64,000 nucleotides of DNA from Nostoc edaphicum CCNP1411 (GCF_014023275.1 NZ_CP054698.1:4650001-4714000), one strand, 5' to 3'. Positions 28,600 through 36,866 are shown, counted from the stretch's first letter. The notes: generated by a model from the letters alone, not told the origin. Made by a program: numbers and translations.

Positions 28600-30117
28600 A
28601 TGCAGAGGCACAAGGTGAAGAGTAAAAGGCGGATGGTGTTTAAAATCCAAAATGGGAAGAGGCTTGTTTATGCTTTAGTTGCTGTTTTTGCGTGTTTACT
28701 TTTAACTTGTAACTTTTCTCTGGCGGCGACGGCTGAGGCGAAGCATTACACAGAATTGCAACTGCCACCGCTACCTGAGATTAAGTTACCCAAGTATGAG
28801 CGGTTTGTGCTTCAAAACGGCTTTGTTGTCTATTTGATGGAGGATCACGAATTGCCGTTGGTGAATGGGACGGCGTTTGTGCGGACAGGAAACCGCTTGG
28901 AACCAATGGAAAAAGTTGGGTTGGCTGGTTTTACAGGCGCGGTGATGCGGACTGGGGGAACTAAGAAGCATTCGCCTGATGAACTCAACGAGATATTGGA
29001 ACAACGGGCAGCTTCAGTGGAAACTAGTATTAGTGAAGCTTCTGGTGGTGCAAGCTTTGACGCCCTCAGTGAAGATTTAGAAACGGTATTTGGGCTATTT
29101 GCTGAGGTTTTGCGATCGCCAGCATTTGCCCAAGAAAAGCTAGACTTGGCTAAGACACAGGCTAAGGGTGGCATCGCGCGTCGCAATGACGATCCAGATG
29201 GGATTGCCAATCGAGAATTTAAGAAATTGATCTATGGCAAAGATAGCCCTTATGCTCGCACCATAGAGTATGCAACGGTGGATCAGGTTGAGCGTGAGGA
29301 TTTGCTCAAGTTTTATCAGCAATATTTCCACCCCAATAATATGATTTTGGGGATTGTGGGGGATTTTGATTCTAAGAAAATGCGATCGCTCGTTCAAGCT
29401 AAGTTGGGCGACTGGAACCGCAACCCAGGTGTTGCTAAACCGACATTACCAAAGGTTTTGCCAGCTAATACAGGTGGAGTATTTTTTGTCAATCAGCCAC
29501 AACTGACACAAAGTAGTGTGCTTATCGGCCATTTAGGTGGACGGTTCGACAGCCCCGATTATGCGGCGCTGGATGTATTAAATGGAGTGTTAAATGGATT
29601 TGGTGGACGCTTATTTAATGAATTGCGATCGCGCCAAGGTTTAGCTTACTCTGTCTATGGCCAGTGGAGTCCCCGTTTCGACTATCCTGGCATGTTTATT
29701 GCTGGTGGACAAACGCGATCGGATGCTACCGTCCAGTTTGTCAAAGCCTTACAAGGTGAAATCAAGCGCATCCAAACTCAAAGAGTGACAGCAAAAGAAC
29801 TGGCTTTTGCAAAAGAGTCCACACTCAACTCCTTTGTGTTCAACTTTCAAGACCCCAGTCAAACCTTATCGCGGTTGATGCGATACGAATATTACGGCTA
29901 TCCTGCTGATTTCCTCTTTCGCTATCAAAAAGCCGTCGCCGCCACCACAGCCGCAGATGTGCAACGGGTAGCACGAGAATACCTCAAGCCAGAAAAGATC
30001 GTGACTTTAGTAGTGGGAAATCAAACCGCTATTCAACCACCATTGACGCAACTAGCAGCACAGGTGACACCGATAGATGTAACGATTCCTGGTTCGCAGC
30101 CACAGGCGAAGAATTAG
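28600..30117 (+). CDS. M16 peptidase-like protein, zinc site absent
   Basis: 505 residues. It starts 36 bp after the active M16 gene (AAGGAAGAGAG upstream). The HxxEH motif is missing; the region reads FTGAVMRTGGTKKHSPDEL. The C-terminal substrate pocket FGGRLFNELRSRQGLAYSVYG, with Arg and Tyr, is kept. This is the usual split between paired bacterial M16B proteins, so the two likely form a heterodimer. A signal peptide lies at residues 22-46. Confidence 0.88.
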   Translation: MQRHKVKSKRRMVFKIQNGKRLVYALVAVFACLLLTCNFSLAATAEAKHYTELQLPPLPEIKLPKYERFVLQNGFVVYLMEDHELPLVNGTAFVRTGNRLEPMEKVGLAGFTGAVMRTGGTKKHSPDELNEILEQRAASVETSISEASGGASFDALSEDLETVFGLFAEVLRSPAFAQEKLDLAKTQAKGGIARRNDDPDGIANREFKKLIYGKDSPYARTIEYATVDQVEREDLLKFYQQYFHPNNMILGIVGDFDSKKMRSLVQAKLGDWNRNPGVAKPTLPKVLPANTGGVFFVNQPQLTQSSVLIGHLGGRFDSPDYAALDVLNGVLNGFGGRLFNELRSRQGLAYSVYGQWSPRFDYPGMFIAGGQTRSDATVQFVKALQGEIKRIQTQRVTAKELAFAKESTLNSFVFNFQDPSQTLSRLMRYEYYGYPADFLFRYQKAVAATTAADVQRVAREYLKPEKIVTLVVGNQTAIQPPLTQLAAQVTPIDVTIPGSQPQAKN

Positions 30118-30129
30118 TGGCATAGATGT

Positions 30130-30229
30130 CTAGTAGTCTGTCAATAAATAATTGATGGATAAATTCCCTGTAGAGACGGCGATTTATCGCGTCTCTCTAA
30201 GCGTCAAAATGATTTTGACAGACTACTAG
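30130..30229. repeat. 100-bp inverted-repeat element around a GAGACG palindrome
   Basis: Outer arms CTAGTAGTCTGTCAA (30130-30144) and its exact complement (30215-30229), with the palindrome TAGAGACGGCGATTTATC at 30171-30188 and its partner inside. A truncated copy in the opposite orientation lies near 50540-50612. Confidence 0.85.
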
Positions 30230-30264
30230 CGACGCTGCTCAATTGCAAATTACAGTCAAACTAT

Positions 30265-30296
30265 AAATAGAGACGCGAGAAATCGCGTCTCTATTT
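30265..30296. repeat. Perfect 14-bp hairpin of the GAGACG family
   Basis: AAATAGAGACGCGA, loop GAAA, then exact complement. It follows the M16 pair; no T-run follows, so a terminator role is uncertain. Confidence 0.85.
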
Positions 30297-30518
30297 GTAT
30301 GGGATACTCAGCAACATCAATAAATTCAACTGCTATAAAATCGTTTCTTCTTTAGACAAAACTCCCTTAATTTAGTCTTGAAAATTAATCAGCCAAACTT
30401 GATTTTCTTGAATTGCATAGCAAAATATAAGAGAGGGTTTTGGATGTCAGGTTTAATCCTATCCAAGGCTATGTAACTGAATATAAATGTATAGCAATGT
30501 ATTTAGGGAGGCGACCAC

Positions 30519-30761
30519 ATGGTTAGGATAACCATATCCGACCTGCATCCTATCGGGGAAGAAAAGCAACTTAATGAACTTACCGATCAGGAAATGAAGA
30601 CTGTAGAAGGTGGTGCTAGAAGAAGGAGAAGAAGCTCACGAACTTCAGTCAATGATCCATCAGGCATAGTGAGTGAACTCAATGATCGTTATGACAATTG
30701 GCTGAATGTATTAAATGACAAATTAGGAGATGTGCAAACAGAAATTGTTGAGAGTCTCTAA
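30519..30761 (+). CDS. Double-glycine leader peptide, divergent member
   Basis: 80 residues. Leader MVRITISDLHPIGEEKQLNELTDQEM ends in VEGG, a double-glycine site for a C39 peptidase. The N-terminus (ITISDL) resembles that of the tandem precursors (ITLSEL) downstream, but the predicted core starts with an arginine run (ARRRRRSSRTS) and is unlike theirs, with no cysteine. GGGAGG at 30508-30513 is a strong ribosome site. A good intrinsic terminator follows, so it is a separate transcript. It may be a ninth substrate of the same export machine. Confidence 0.75.
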   Translation: MVRITISDLHPIGEEKQLNELTDQEMKTVEGGARRRRRSSRTSVNDPSGIVSELNDRYDNWLNVLNDKLGDVQTEIVESL

Positions 30762-30794
30762 TCTTTTTGCAATTACTTTTCAAATTAATTTAGC

Positions 30795-30841
30795 TTGTGC
30801 GTTCTAAGTCTAATTAATCTTAGAGCGCACAATTTTTTTTA
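30795..30841 (+). terminator. Intrinsic terminator after first leader-peptide gene
   Basis: Arms TTGTGCGTTCTAAG (30795-30808) and CTTAGAGCGCACAA (30819-30832) pair with one G-T wobble, followed by eight T. It isolates the divergent peptide gene from the tandem array 370 bp on. The rest of the 30762-31205 gap is AT-rich with no gene; TTGATT and TAAAAA 17 bp apart near 31111-31139 may be the array promoter. Confidence 0.85.
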
Positions 30842-31205
30842 TGATTATTAGCTAAAAAATATGTAACGTGGGCGCTACCGACAATTTACAAATCAAGCTT
30901 TAAGGAAATGGTAAGCAGTATCCGCCCTATAGTTTTGAGAATGGTGTAAGACTCCTATTTAAAACTACTATATAAAATCAATCAACACTCCTTGATTGCA
31001 CTTTATCCTAGATAATAGCAACAATTCTAATTGTATTTTTTAGGATTATTCCAATAGTTAATCCAGACTTATTTAGTTTATTTATGTCTTTTTTAACGAG
31101 TTAACAGCCTTGATTTCTCTAAAAGTTATGGATAAAAATTGCATTAACAGTTAAGCAATAGACAGCTTAATTGTTCATATCCAACAAGAGGTTGTAGGAA
31201 AAATC

Positions 31206-31430
31206 ATGGCTAATATCACACTTTCTGAATTGCAAGTTGGCTCGGTACTATTCCAAGATTCCGAAAGCTTTCTCACCGAATTGAACGACGTAAATGCTGT
31301 ATATGGTGGTGAAGGTTATGGATACGATCCATTCTTGGAATATGGAACCAAGGGATTTGAATTCTCCATCTTAGGCTTGGGTGTCAATAACGTTGTATCC
31401 CTAGCTAAGTCATTCAGTGAAGATGTTTAA
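31206..31430 (+). CDS. RiPP-like precursor peptide 1 of tandem array
   Basis: 74 residues. Leader MANITLSELQVGSVLFQDSE with SFLTELNDVNAVYGG ends in double glycine. The predicted core of 39 residues begins EGYGYDPFLEYG and ends with the block NNVVSLAKSFSEDV. Core Ser residues are conserved across the array and there is no Cys. AGAGG with good spacing lies upstream at 31189-31193. Confidence 0.85.
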   Translation: MANITLSELQVGSVLFQDSESFLTELNDVNAVYGGEGYGYDPFLEYGTKGFEFSILGLGVNNVVSLAKSFSEDV

Positions 31431-31456
31431 TTTGTAGTTTACTCTCTCACCTAAAT

Positions 31457-31535
31457 GGCTCTTCTGGGATTAAAGGAAAAAAGAAATATATGTGACAGAC
31501 ATGAGGTTTCTTTAAACCAAAAATCTAGAAGAGCC
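31457..31535 (+). promoter_or_regulatory. Intergenic hairpin after precursor 1
   Basis: Arms GGCTCTTCT (31457-31465) and AGAAGAGCC (31527-31535) pair perfectly, with inner pairing AGAAA/TTTCT and ATGT/ACAT. Equivalent hairpins follow each tandem precursor. Confidence 0.8.
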
Positions 31536-31589
31536 AACCAGATGTAGTAGTGTAAAAACGCATGGCAACAAATTTTTCAGGAGAAAATC

Positions 31590-31814
31590 ATGGCTAATAT
31601 CACACTTTCTGAATTACAAGTTGGCTCGGCACTGTTCCAAGATTCCGAAAGCTTTCTCACCGACTTGAACGACGTGAATGCTGTATATGGCGGTGATGGT
31701 TATGGATTCGATCCATTTCTAGATTATGGAGCCAAGGGATTTGAATTCTCCATCTTAGGCTTGGGTGTCAATAACGTTGTATCCCTAGCTAAGTCATTCA
31801 GCGATGCTGACTAA
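31590..31814 (+). CDS. RiPP-like precursor peptide 2
   Basis: 74 residues; leader almost identical to precursor 1, double-glycine at VYGG, core starting DGYGFDPFLDYG and ending SLAKSFSDAD. The first core residue is Asp instead of Glu. AGGAG lies seven bases before the start. Confidence 0.85.
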   Translation: MANITLSELQVGSALFQDSESFLTDLNDVNAVYGGDGYGFDPFLDYGAKGFEFSILGLGVNNVVSLAKSFSDAD

Positions 31815-31839
31815 TTAATAGTTAGCTACTGAGTTGCAC

Positions 31840-31916
31840 GGCTCTTTTGTGATAAAAGTTAAAAAAATATATGTAATAAACATAAGGTTTTTTCTAACTT
31901 AAAATCCAAGAGAGCC
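31840..31916 (+). promoter_or_regulatory. Intergenic hairpin after precursor 2
   Basis: Outer arms GGCTCT and AGAGCC, inner arms AAGTTAAAAAA against TTTTTTCTAACTT, and an apical ATGT/ACAT. 77 nt. Confidence 0.75.
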
Positions 31917-31958
31917 AGGAGTAAAAACGCATTGCAACAAATTTTTCAGGAGAAAATC

Positions 31959-32183
31959 ATGGCTAATATCACACTTTCTGAATTGCAAGTTGGCTCGGCA
32001 CTGTTCCAAGATGCTGAAAGCTTTCTCACCGAATTGAACGACATGAATGCTGTATATGGTGGTGAAGGTTATGGATTCGATCCATTTCTAGATTATGGAG
32101 CCAAGGGATTTGAATTCTCCATCTTAGGCTTGGGTGTCAATAACGTTGTATCCCTAGCTAAGTCATTCAGTGATGCTGACTAA
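31959..32183 (+). CDS. RiPP-like precursor peptide 3
   Basis: 74 residues from ATG 31959, the start shared with its paralogues; an upstream in-frame start at 31932 overlaps the ribosome site and has no paralogue support. Its core is the same as that of precursor 2 except for the first residue. The repeat unit of the array from here on is about 369 bp. Confidence 0.85.
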   Translation: MANITLSELQVGSALFQDAESFLTELNDMNAVYGGEGYGFDPFLDYGAKGFEFSILGLGVNNVVSLAKSFSDAD

Positions 32184-32208
32184 TTAATAGTTAGCTACTG
32201 AGTTACAC

Positions 32209-32285
32209 GGCTCTTTTGTGATAAAAGTAAAAAAAATATATGTGATAAACATAAGGTTTTTTCTAACTTAAAATCCAAGAGAGCC
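32209..32285 (+). promoter_or_regulatory. Intergenic hairpin after precursor 3
   Basis: Same architecture and almost the same sequence as the hairpin after precursor 2. Confidence 0.75.
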
Positions 32286-32327
32286 AGGAGTAAAAACGCA
32301 TTGCAACAAATTTTTTAGGAGAAAATC

Positions 32328-32552
32328 ATGGCTAATATCACACTTTCTGAATTGCAAGTTGGTTCGGCACTGTTCCAAGATTCCGAAAGCTTTCTCACCG
32401 ACTTGAACGACGTGAATACCGTATATGGCGGTGAAGGCTACGGATTTGATCCATTCCTAGACTATGGAGCCAAGGGCTTTGAATTCTCCATCTTAGGCTT
32501 GGGAATCAATAACGTTGTATCACTAGCTAAGTCATTAAGTGATGCTGACTAA
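32328..32552 (+). CDS. RiPP-like precursor peptide 4
   Basis: 74 residues. Core EGYGFDPFLDYG...LGINNVVSLAKSLSDAD: the usual SFS is SLS here and Val of the GVNN motif is Ile. Leader and ribosome site are as in its neighbours. Confidence 0.85.
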   Translation: MANITLSELQVGSALFQDSESFLTDLNDVNTVYGGEGYGFDPFLDYGAKGFEFSILGLGINNVVSLAKSLSDAD

Positions 32553-32577
32553 TTAATAGTTAGCTACTGAGTTGCAC

Positions 32578-32653
32578 GGCTCTTTTGTGATCAAAGTTAA
32601 AAAATATATGTGATAAACATAAGGTTTTTTCTAACTCAAAATCCAAGAGAGCC
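32578..32653 (+). promoter_or_regulatory. Intergenic hairpin after precursor 4
   Basis: Same architecture as hairpins 2 and 3, 76 nt. Confidence 0.75.
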
Positions 32654-32695
32654 AGGAGTAAAAACGCATTGCAACAAATTTTTTAGGAGAAAATC

Positions 32696-32929
32696 ATGGC
32701 TAATATCACACTTTCTGAATTGCAAGTTGGCTCGGCACTGTTCCAAGATTCCGAAAGCTTTCTCACCGACTTGAACGAAATGAATTCTGTATATGGCGGT
32801 GAAGGCGACGGATTCGATCCATTTCTAGATTATGGAATTAAAGGATATGAATTCGCTATTTTAGGCTTAGGAATCAATAACGTTGTATCCCTAGCTAAGT
32901 CATTCAGCGAAGGGAATGGGTTCTTGTAA
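32696..32929 (+). CDS. RiPP-like precursor peptide 5
   Basis: 77 residues. Core EGDGFDPFLDYGIKGYEF, with Ala replacing the Ser of the EFS motif, and a longer tail EGNGFL. The conserved NNVVSLAKSFS block is kept. Confidence 0.85.
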   Translation: MANITLSELQVGSALFQDSESFLTDLNEMNSVYGGEGDGFDPFLDYGIKGYEFAILGLGINNVVSLAKSFSEGNGFL

Positions 32930-32959
32930 TATTAGTTAGTAATTACACCTAAGCTCTTT

Positions 32960-33043
32960 AGCTCTTTTGTAAATCAAGTAAAAAAGAAACACATGTATCT
33001 GAAAAACAGAATATTCTTTATTACTAAGAAAAACAAAAGAGCT
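32960..33043 (+). promoter_or_regulatory. Intergenic hairpin after precursor 5
   Basis: Arms AGCTCTTTTGT (32960-32970) and ACAAAAGAGCT (33033-33043), perfect over 11 bp. Arm sequence differs from the earlier units, but the pairing is kept. Confidence 0.8.
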
Positions 33044-33096
33044 AGCTAAAAGCAGTAATATCCAACTACATCTCACAAGGTTTTTAGGAATAAATC

Positions 33097-33354
33097 ATGG
33101 CTACTATTACGCTTTTTGAATTGCAAGCGGGTTCGGAACTATTCCAAGATTCCGAAAGCTTTCTCAATGATTTGAGTGATGCAAATTCCACCTCTGTTTA
33201 TGGTGGTCACGGCGCCGGATTTGACCCATTACTAGATTATGGAATTAAGGGATATGAGTTCGCACTCTTAGGTTTGGGAATCAATAATGTTGTATCCCTA
33301 GCTAAGTCATTCAGTGGAACTAGCATTGCTTCTGCTAATAGCACTTGTGGTTAA
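33097..33354 (+). CDS. RiPP-like precursor peptide 6 (Cys-containing tail)
   Basis: 85 residues. Leader has drifted (MATITLFELQAGSELFQDSE) and the GG site reads VYGGHGAG. The core ends SFSGTSIASANSTCG, adding several Ser/Thr and the only cysteine in the eight-member array. It is therefore the one array member that could form a thioether ring. Confidence 0.85.
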   Translation: MATITLFELQAGSELFQDSESFLNDLSDANSTSVYGGHGAGFDPLLDYGIKGYEFALLGLGINNVVSLAKSFSGTSIASANSTCG

Positions 33355-33413
33355 GAAATTAACTCATAGTTCGATACTAAGCCATCTAGCTTTCCTAATA
33401 TAAAAGGAAAAAA

Positions 33414-33464
33414 CAGATTTGTGTAGTTAAGAACTATAAAGTTGATTGAATGACGACAAATCTG
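33414..33464 (+). promoter_or_regulatory. Intergenic hairpin after precursor 6
   Basis: Arms CAGATTTGT (33414-33422) and ACAAATCTG (33456-33464). Outer weak pairing AGCC/GGCT extends it. Confidence 0.65.
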
Positions 33465-33528
33465 GCTATCTAAAGCTTTACTACCCACGAGTTTTACTTA
33501 AAGACCACAATTATTTTGGGGATTAATT

Positions 33529-33762
33529 ATGACTAAGATTACACTTTTTGAATTGCATCCTGCTGGCTCAGAATTATTCCAAGATTCCGAAAACTTCCTC
33601 ACCGACTTGAGCGATATGGATTCTATATCTATAAATGGTGGTGAAGGCTATGGATATGAGCAGTTGCTGGAATATGGTATTAAGGGGTTTGAATTCTCTG
33701 TAGTAGGTTTTGGCATCAATAACGTTGTATCCCTAGCTAAGTCATTCAGCGAGGGTGTTTAA
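33529..33762 (+). CDS. RiPP-like precursor peptide 7
   Basis: 77 residues. The leader is extended (MTKITLFELHPAGSELFQDSE) and the cleavage site reads SINGGEGYG, so Asn replaces Tyr before GG. The core (EGYGYEQLLEYGIKGFEF) keeps the C-terminal NNVVSLAKSFSEGV. Confidence 0.85.
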   Translation: MTKITLFELHPAGSELFQDSENFLTDLSDMDSISINGGEGYGYEQLLEYGIKGFEFSVVGFGINNVVSLAKSFSEGV

Positions 33763-33787
33763 TTTGTAGTTTACTGATGAGCGAAAT

Positions 33788-33998
33788 GGCTTTTCTGGGA
33801 TTAATAGTAAAGAAACAAATCATGTGCAAAAAATTATCATTTTGAGTTTGGCATCAGCGCTACCTAGATGCAACTAAATTCAATTAATCCTCCTGAAAAG
33901 GAAGGAATTGAGCAAGTACTGAAAGGAGAATGTATCAGGTATTTCGTGAGATGGCATAACACATGAGGCTTTTTAAGTACTAATAAACCAGGAGAGCC
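33788..33998 (+). promoter_or_regulatory. Expanded intergenic hairpin after precursor 7
   Basis: The flanking arms (GGCTTTTCTGGGATTAATAG and a complement ending AGGAGAGCC) are like those of the other units, but about 130 extra bases lie between them, including a second hairpin with CAATTAATCCTCC and GGAAGGAATTG. Another short palindrome (34040-34070, TCGCTA...TAGCGA) follows before precursor 8. No gene is supported in 33763-34099. Confidence 0.6.
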
Positions 33999-34099
33999 GA
34001 GAAAAATTTTCTCAATGATTATTCAGAATTTTTAGTTCTTCGCTACTTGAATTTAATTCAAATTTAGCGATGAATAAATAATTCTCTGGAATGGAGTAA

Positions 34100-34324
34100 A
34101 TGTCAAATATAAAAATTTCTGAACTGCGCCCTGCTGATTCAGAAAATTACCTGACCGACCTGACTTATATGGATTCTATGCTTGTATATGGTGGTGAAGA
34201 AGATGACTTTACTCAAATGCTTAACTTTGGTGTAAAGAGCCTTGAATTTATGTTACTTTCCTTTGCGATCTACAATAATACGTTGCTAGCAAAGTCATTT
34301 AATCCTAATGGGAACGTAACTTAA
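34100..34324 (+). CDS. RiPP-like precursor peptide 8, most divergent
   Basis: 74 residues. Leader MSNIKISELRPADSENYLTD lacks the VGSxLFQD segment; VYGG is kept. The core (EEDDFTQMLNFGVKSLEF) ends NTLLAKSFNPNGNVT; only LAKSF is shared with the array. It sits next to the modifying enzymes. Confidence 0.8.
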   Translation: MSNIKISELRPADSENYLTDLTYMDSMLVYGGEEDDFTQMLNFGVKSLEFMLLSFAIYNNTLLAKSFNPNGNVT

Positions 34325-34434
34325 AAAAATTGCATCACAATCTGATGGTAAATCTGCAATGTATTGATTTGCCATCAACAAATTTTAACTAATCAAATAA
34401 CTTTAGTTGATTAAGCTAGGATTTTTCTGACGCT

Positions 34435-35601
34435 ATGCCACCATTTTTATTAAGTTCTCAAAATGTTTTTAGCTACCTGATTTCTCAGGGTTTGTGTACT
34501 CAACAAGAGCAGTCTTTGAGTCAAATCGAGCTAAAACCTGCTAAAAATTTTAACTTGTTACTGACTTTTCCAGATGGACGACAACTCTTAGTTAAGCAAG
34601 AACGTCTGAACCGAGAAGGCAAAACTGCTGGTGAGTTTTTGCAGGAATGGCAAATTCACAATTTTTTCCAAACATTCTCAGAAATCAGCCACATTCGTCC
34701 TTATTTATCGGAAGCAGTGCATTTTGACGCGGAAAATTCCATCATTGTTTTTAATTATCTGAACAATTATCGGGATTTACACGATTTTTACCTGAAGGAG
34801 AATTTCTTTCCAACTAAGATTGCGGCGGCAGTCGGTGCTACTCTGGCATCAATTCATCGCATAACTTTTGACAATCAAAACTATCGGGCATTTTTTCAAA
34901 AGTCAGAGGATGCGTCCAGTCAAGAAACTCCTAAGCTAATTCGTGGATTGGATAGGATTACCCCGGAAATTTTTGGACGAGTTCCTGCTGATGGACTGAA
35001 ATTTTTTAGCCTTTATCAACGTTACGACAGTCTGGGACAGGCGATCGCAAATTTAACCAACGCTTTCACCCCTTGTTGTCTAACCCATAATGACCTGAAG
35101 TTAAACAATATTCTTCTATCCCTCGATTGGGAAGCAGTATTTTTCGATGAATCATTCTCAGATGAGAGCATTGTTCGATTCATTGACTGGGAACGCTGTC
35201 GTTGGGGAGATCCAGCTAGTGATTTGGGAAAAGCGATCGCTAGTTATTTACAATTTTGGCTGTACAGTTTAGTTACCAGTAAATCCATTGCGATCGAAGA
35301 GTCTTTACGCCTAGCAACAACCCCTCTACAAGTGATTCAGCCTTCGATTACAGCCATGCTTACTACTTATTTAGCTTACTTTCCCGAAATCTTACAGCAT
35401 CGTCCTGATTTCTTGCAACGAGTTGTGCAATTTTGTGGTTTAGCTTTAATTCAAGCTATTCAAGCCGCACTCCAGCACGAAAAAACCTTTGGTAACTCTG
35501 GTATATGTATGCTCCAAGTTGCTAAAAGTTTGTTGTGCCGTCCAGAAGCATCAATTCCAACAATTTTCGGAATGCAAATATCAGACCTTGCTCCCGTTTA
35601 G
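34435..35601 (+). CDS. Aminoglycoside-phosphotransferase-like kinase (LanK/TvaC type)
   Basis: 388 residues. A kinase-like fold with LLVKQE (possible ATP lysine), the Brenner motif HNDLKLNN (about 218-225; catalytic Asp220) and the metal-binding IDWERCRWGDP (about 258). In class V lanthipeptide and thioamitide clusters such a protein phosphorylates Ser/Thr of the precursor, and a HopA1-family partner removes the phosphate. Both genes are here, directly after the precursor array. A conventional small-molecule kinase is possible but less likely in this context. Confidence 0.8.
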   Translation: MPPFLLSSQNVFSYLISQGLCTQQEQSLSQIELKPAKNFNLLLTFPDGRQLLVKQERLNREGKTAGEFLQEWQIHNFFQTFSEISHIRPYLSEAVHFDAENSIIVFNYLNNYRDLHDFYLKENFFPTKIAAAVGATLASIHRITFDNQNYRAFFQKSEDASSQETPKLIRGLDRITPEIFGRVPADGLKFFSLYQRYDSLGQAIANLTNAFTPCCLTHNDLKLNNILLSLDWEAVFFDESFSDESIVRFIDWERCRWGDPASDLGKAIASYLQFWLYSLVTSKSIAIEESLRLATTPLQVIQPSITAMLTTYLAYFPEILQHRPDFLQRVVQFCGLALIQAIQAALQHEKTFGNSGICMLQVAKSLLCRPEASIPTIFGMQISDLAPV

Positions 35602-35741
35602 AGGATGAGGGAGATGAGGAAGAAGCAGGGGGGTAGAGGAGCAGGGGCAGGGGGAAAATAAAAAATTACCTCTTTCTCCTCTTCTCCCTGCTCCCTGCCC
35701 CTCTGCCTCTTTTCAATGCCCAATTCACAAACAAGTACCTT
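35602..35741. repeat. Purine/pyrimidine tract between modifying-enzyme genes
   Basis: GAGGATGAGGGAGATGAGG and GCAGGGGCAGGG, then the pyrimidine complement TCTCCCTGCTCCCTGCCCC, able to form an imperfect hairpin. It may reduce read-through from the kinase-like gene to the HopA1-family gene. Confidence 0.65.
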
Positions 35742-36845
35742 ATGCAACTATTAGATTCGCTAGAAACTCAACTACCAGATATTCCAGAGCCATTGCAGAC
35801 ATCGCTACAAGACATCATTAATCAACTTCAGATTGAGTCTCACTATTGTATTAAACACCCAGATTACAAACCCTTGGAATTGCCAGAGTCATCAGTCTCT
35901 CGCTTTCAGCAATTACCCTTAGAACTCCAAAATAGCTTTTTGAGTCTGCAACTGCGTAGTTTTCTCTACGGTATATATTACAATGGCTCTTTGAAAAGTG
36001 CCCTTGCACCCGATGCAAAGGTAACAAATTTGGCACTGAATCAAAATCTAGAAAATAATACCTTGTTGGGTGTAGATTTAGCATTTTACGATCGCTTGCA
36101 TGAAAGCAACAGAAGCGAAGGCTACTGGAGTCCTGATTGGCTGGTAGTGAAAGAAGAAACTGATGGTACTTTGGCAGTTGAGAAAAATGCTTTAATACTG
36201 CACATTGAACCTGATATCGATCTGCAACCAACAAACCAACCTGTTACTGTCGGTAATTTAGTGACGATTAAAATGCCCAAAAATCTAGTGCAAAACGGAT
36301 TTTATATGGCGGTTGCTAATGCCGGAACTCCCTCAAATCGAGAAAATCTGGTGCGCGTTTATTTCAATTTAACTTCAGAGGGTGCAGTTGCAGTCATGGA
36401 TAGTTTAACTGCCCAACTCAACGCTATCCCCATTTTCTTTTCATTCAAAGCACTATATAATCCTTCCGACTATGAGCGTTACGACTCAGCAGTGCTTTAT
36501 TTTGGCAAAAGCAACTACGAAACTGTTCACCCAATATTAGAGAGGGTGTATGCAGAACATCAATCCCATTTTGGCGAGCAAGTGCCTTTATTTACCAAAA
36601 TGGTAGCACCAGGGATGGCGATCGCTGAAGAACCAGACCGCAAATTTGCTGATAAAGAAAGTTTTGGTACAAACCGCTGTCAAATTGTTGCCAATGCTTT
36701 GCTTGAGGCTTGGCATGAAGGAGATGATACGCCAGCAGGACGGATGACATCAATTCTGCGACATTTCTCTTTGTGCAAAATTGAATTGCAACGCTCTTAC
36801 CTCAATCCTAACTCGGATGATATCTATACTTCTTTGAATTTATGA
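35742..36845 (+). CDS. HopA1-family protein (LanY/TvaD type)
   Basis: 367 residues. It resembles the HopA1 type III effector family that occurs in cyanobacterial RiPP clusters: the YGIYYNGSL segment, a central domain with NGFYMAVANAG and VRVYFNLTSEG, and the C-terminal FGTNRCQIVANAL. In class V lanthipeptide and thioamitide pathways this family acts with the APH-like kinase to form dehydroalanine or dehydrobutyrine. No signal peptide. The assignment of lyase activity is by family and context. Confidence 0.78.
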   Translation: MQLLDSLETQLPDIPEPLQTSLQDIINQLQIESHYCIKHPDYKPLELPESSVSRFQQLPLELQNSFLSLQLRSFLYGIYYNGSLKSALAPDAKVTNLALNQNLENNTLLGVDLAFYDRLHESNRSEGYWSPDWLVVKEETDGTLAVEKNALILHIEPDIDLQPTNQPVTVGNLVTIKMPKNLVQNGFYMAVANAGTPSNRENLVRVYFNLTSEGAVAVMDSLTAQLNAIPIFFSFKALYNPSDYERYDSAVLYFGKSNYETVHPILERVYAEHQSHFGEQVPLFTKMVAPGMAIAEEPDRKFADKESFGTNRCQIVANALLEAWHEGDDTPAGRMTSILRHFSLCKIELQRSYLNPNSDDIYTSLNL

Positions 36846-36866
36846 AATACGGTTAAGCATTCAAAG

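Noticed and set aside
33868..33966. 32-residue open frame in the expanded hairpin between precursors 7 and 8
   Set aside because: No double-glycine motif, no good ribosome site, and it lies in sequence able to pair as RNA.
31206..34324. Nif11 or nitrile-hydratase-type leader peptides
   Set aside because: Leaders are short (about 35 residues) and lack the sequence patterns of those families; only the GG site is shared.
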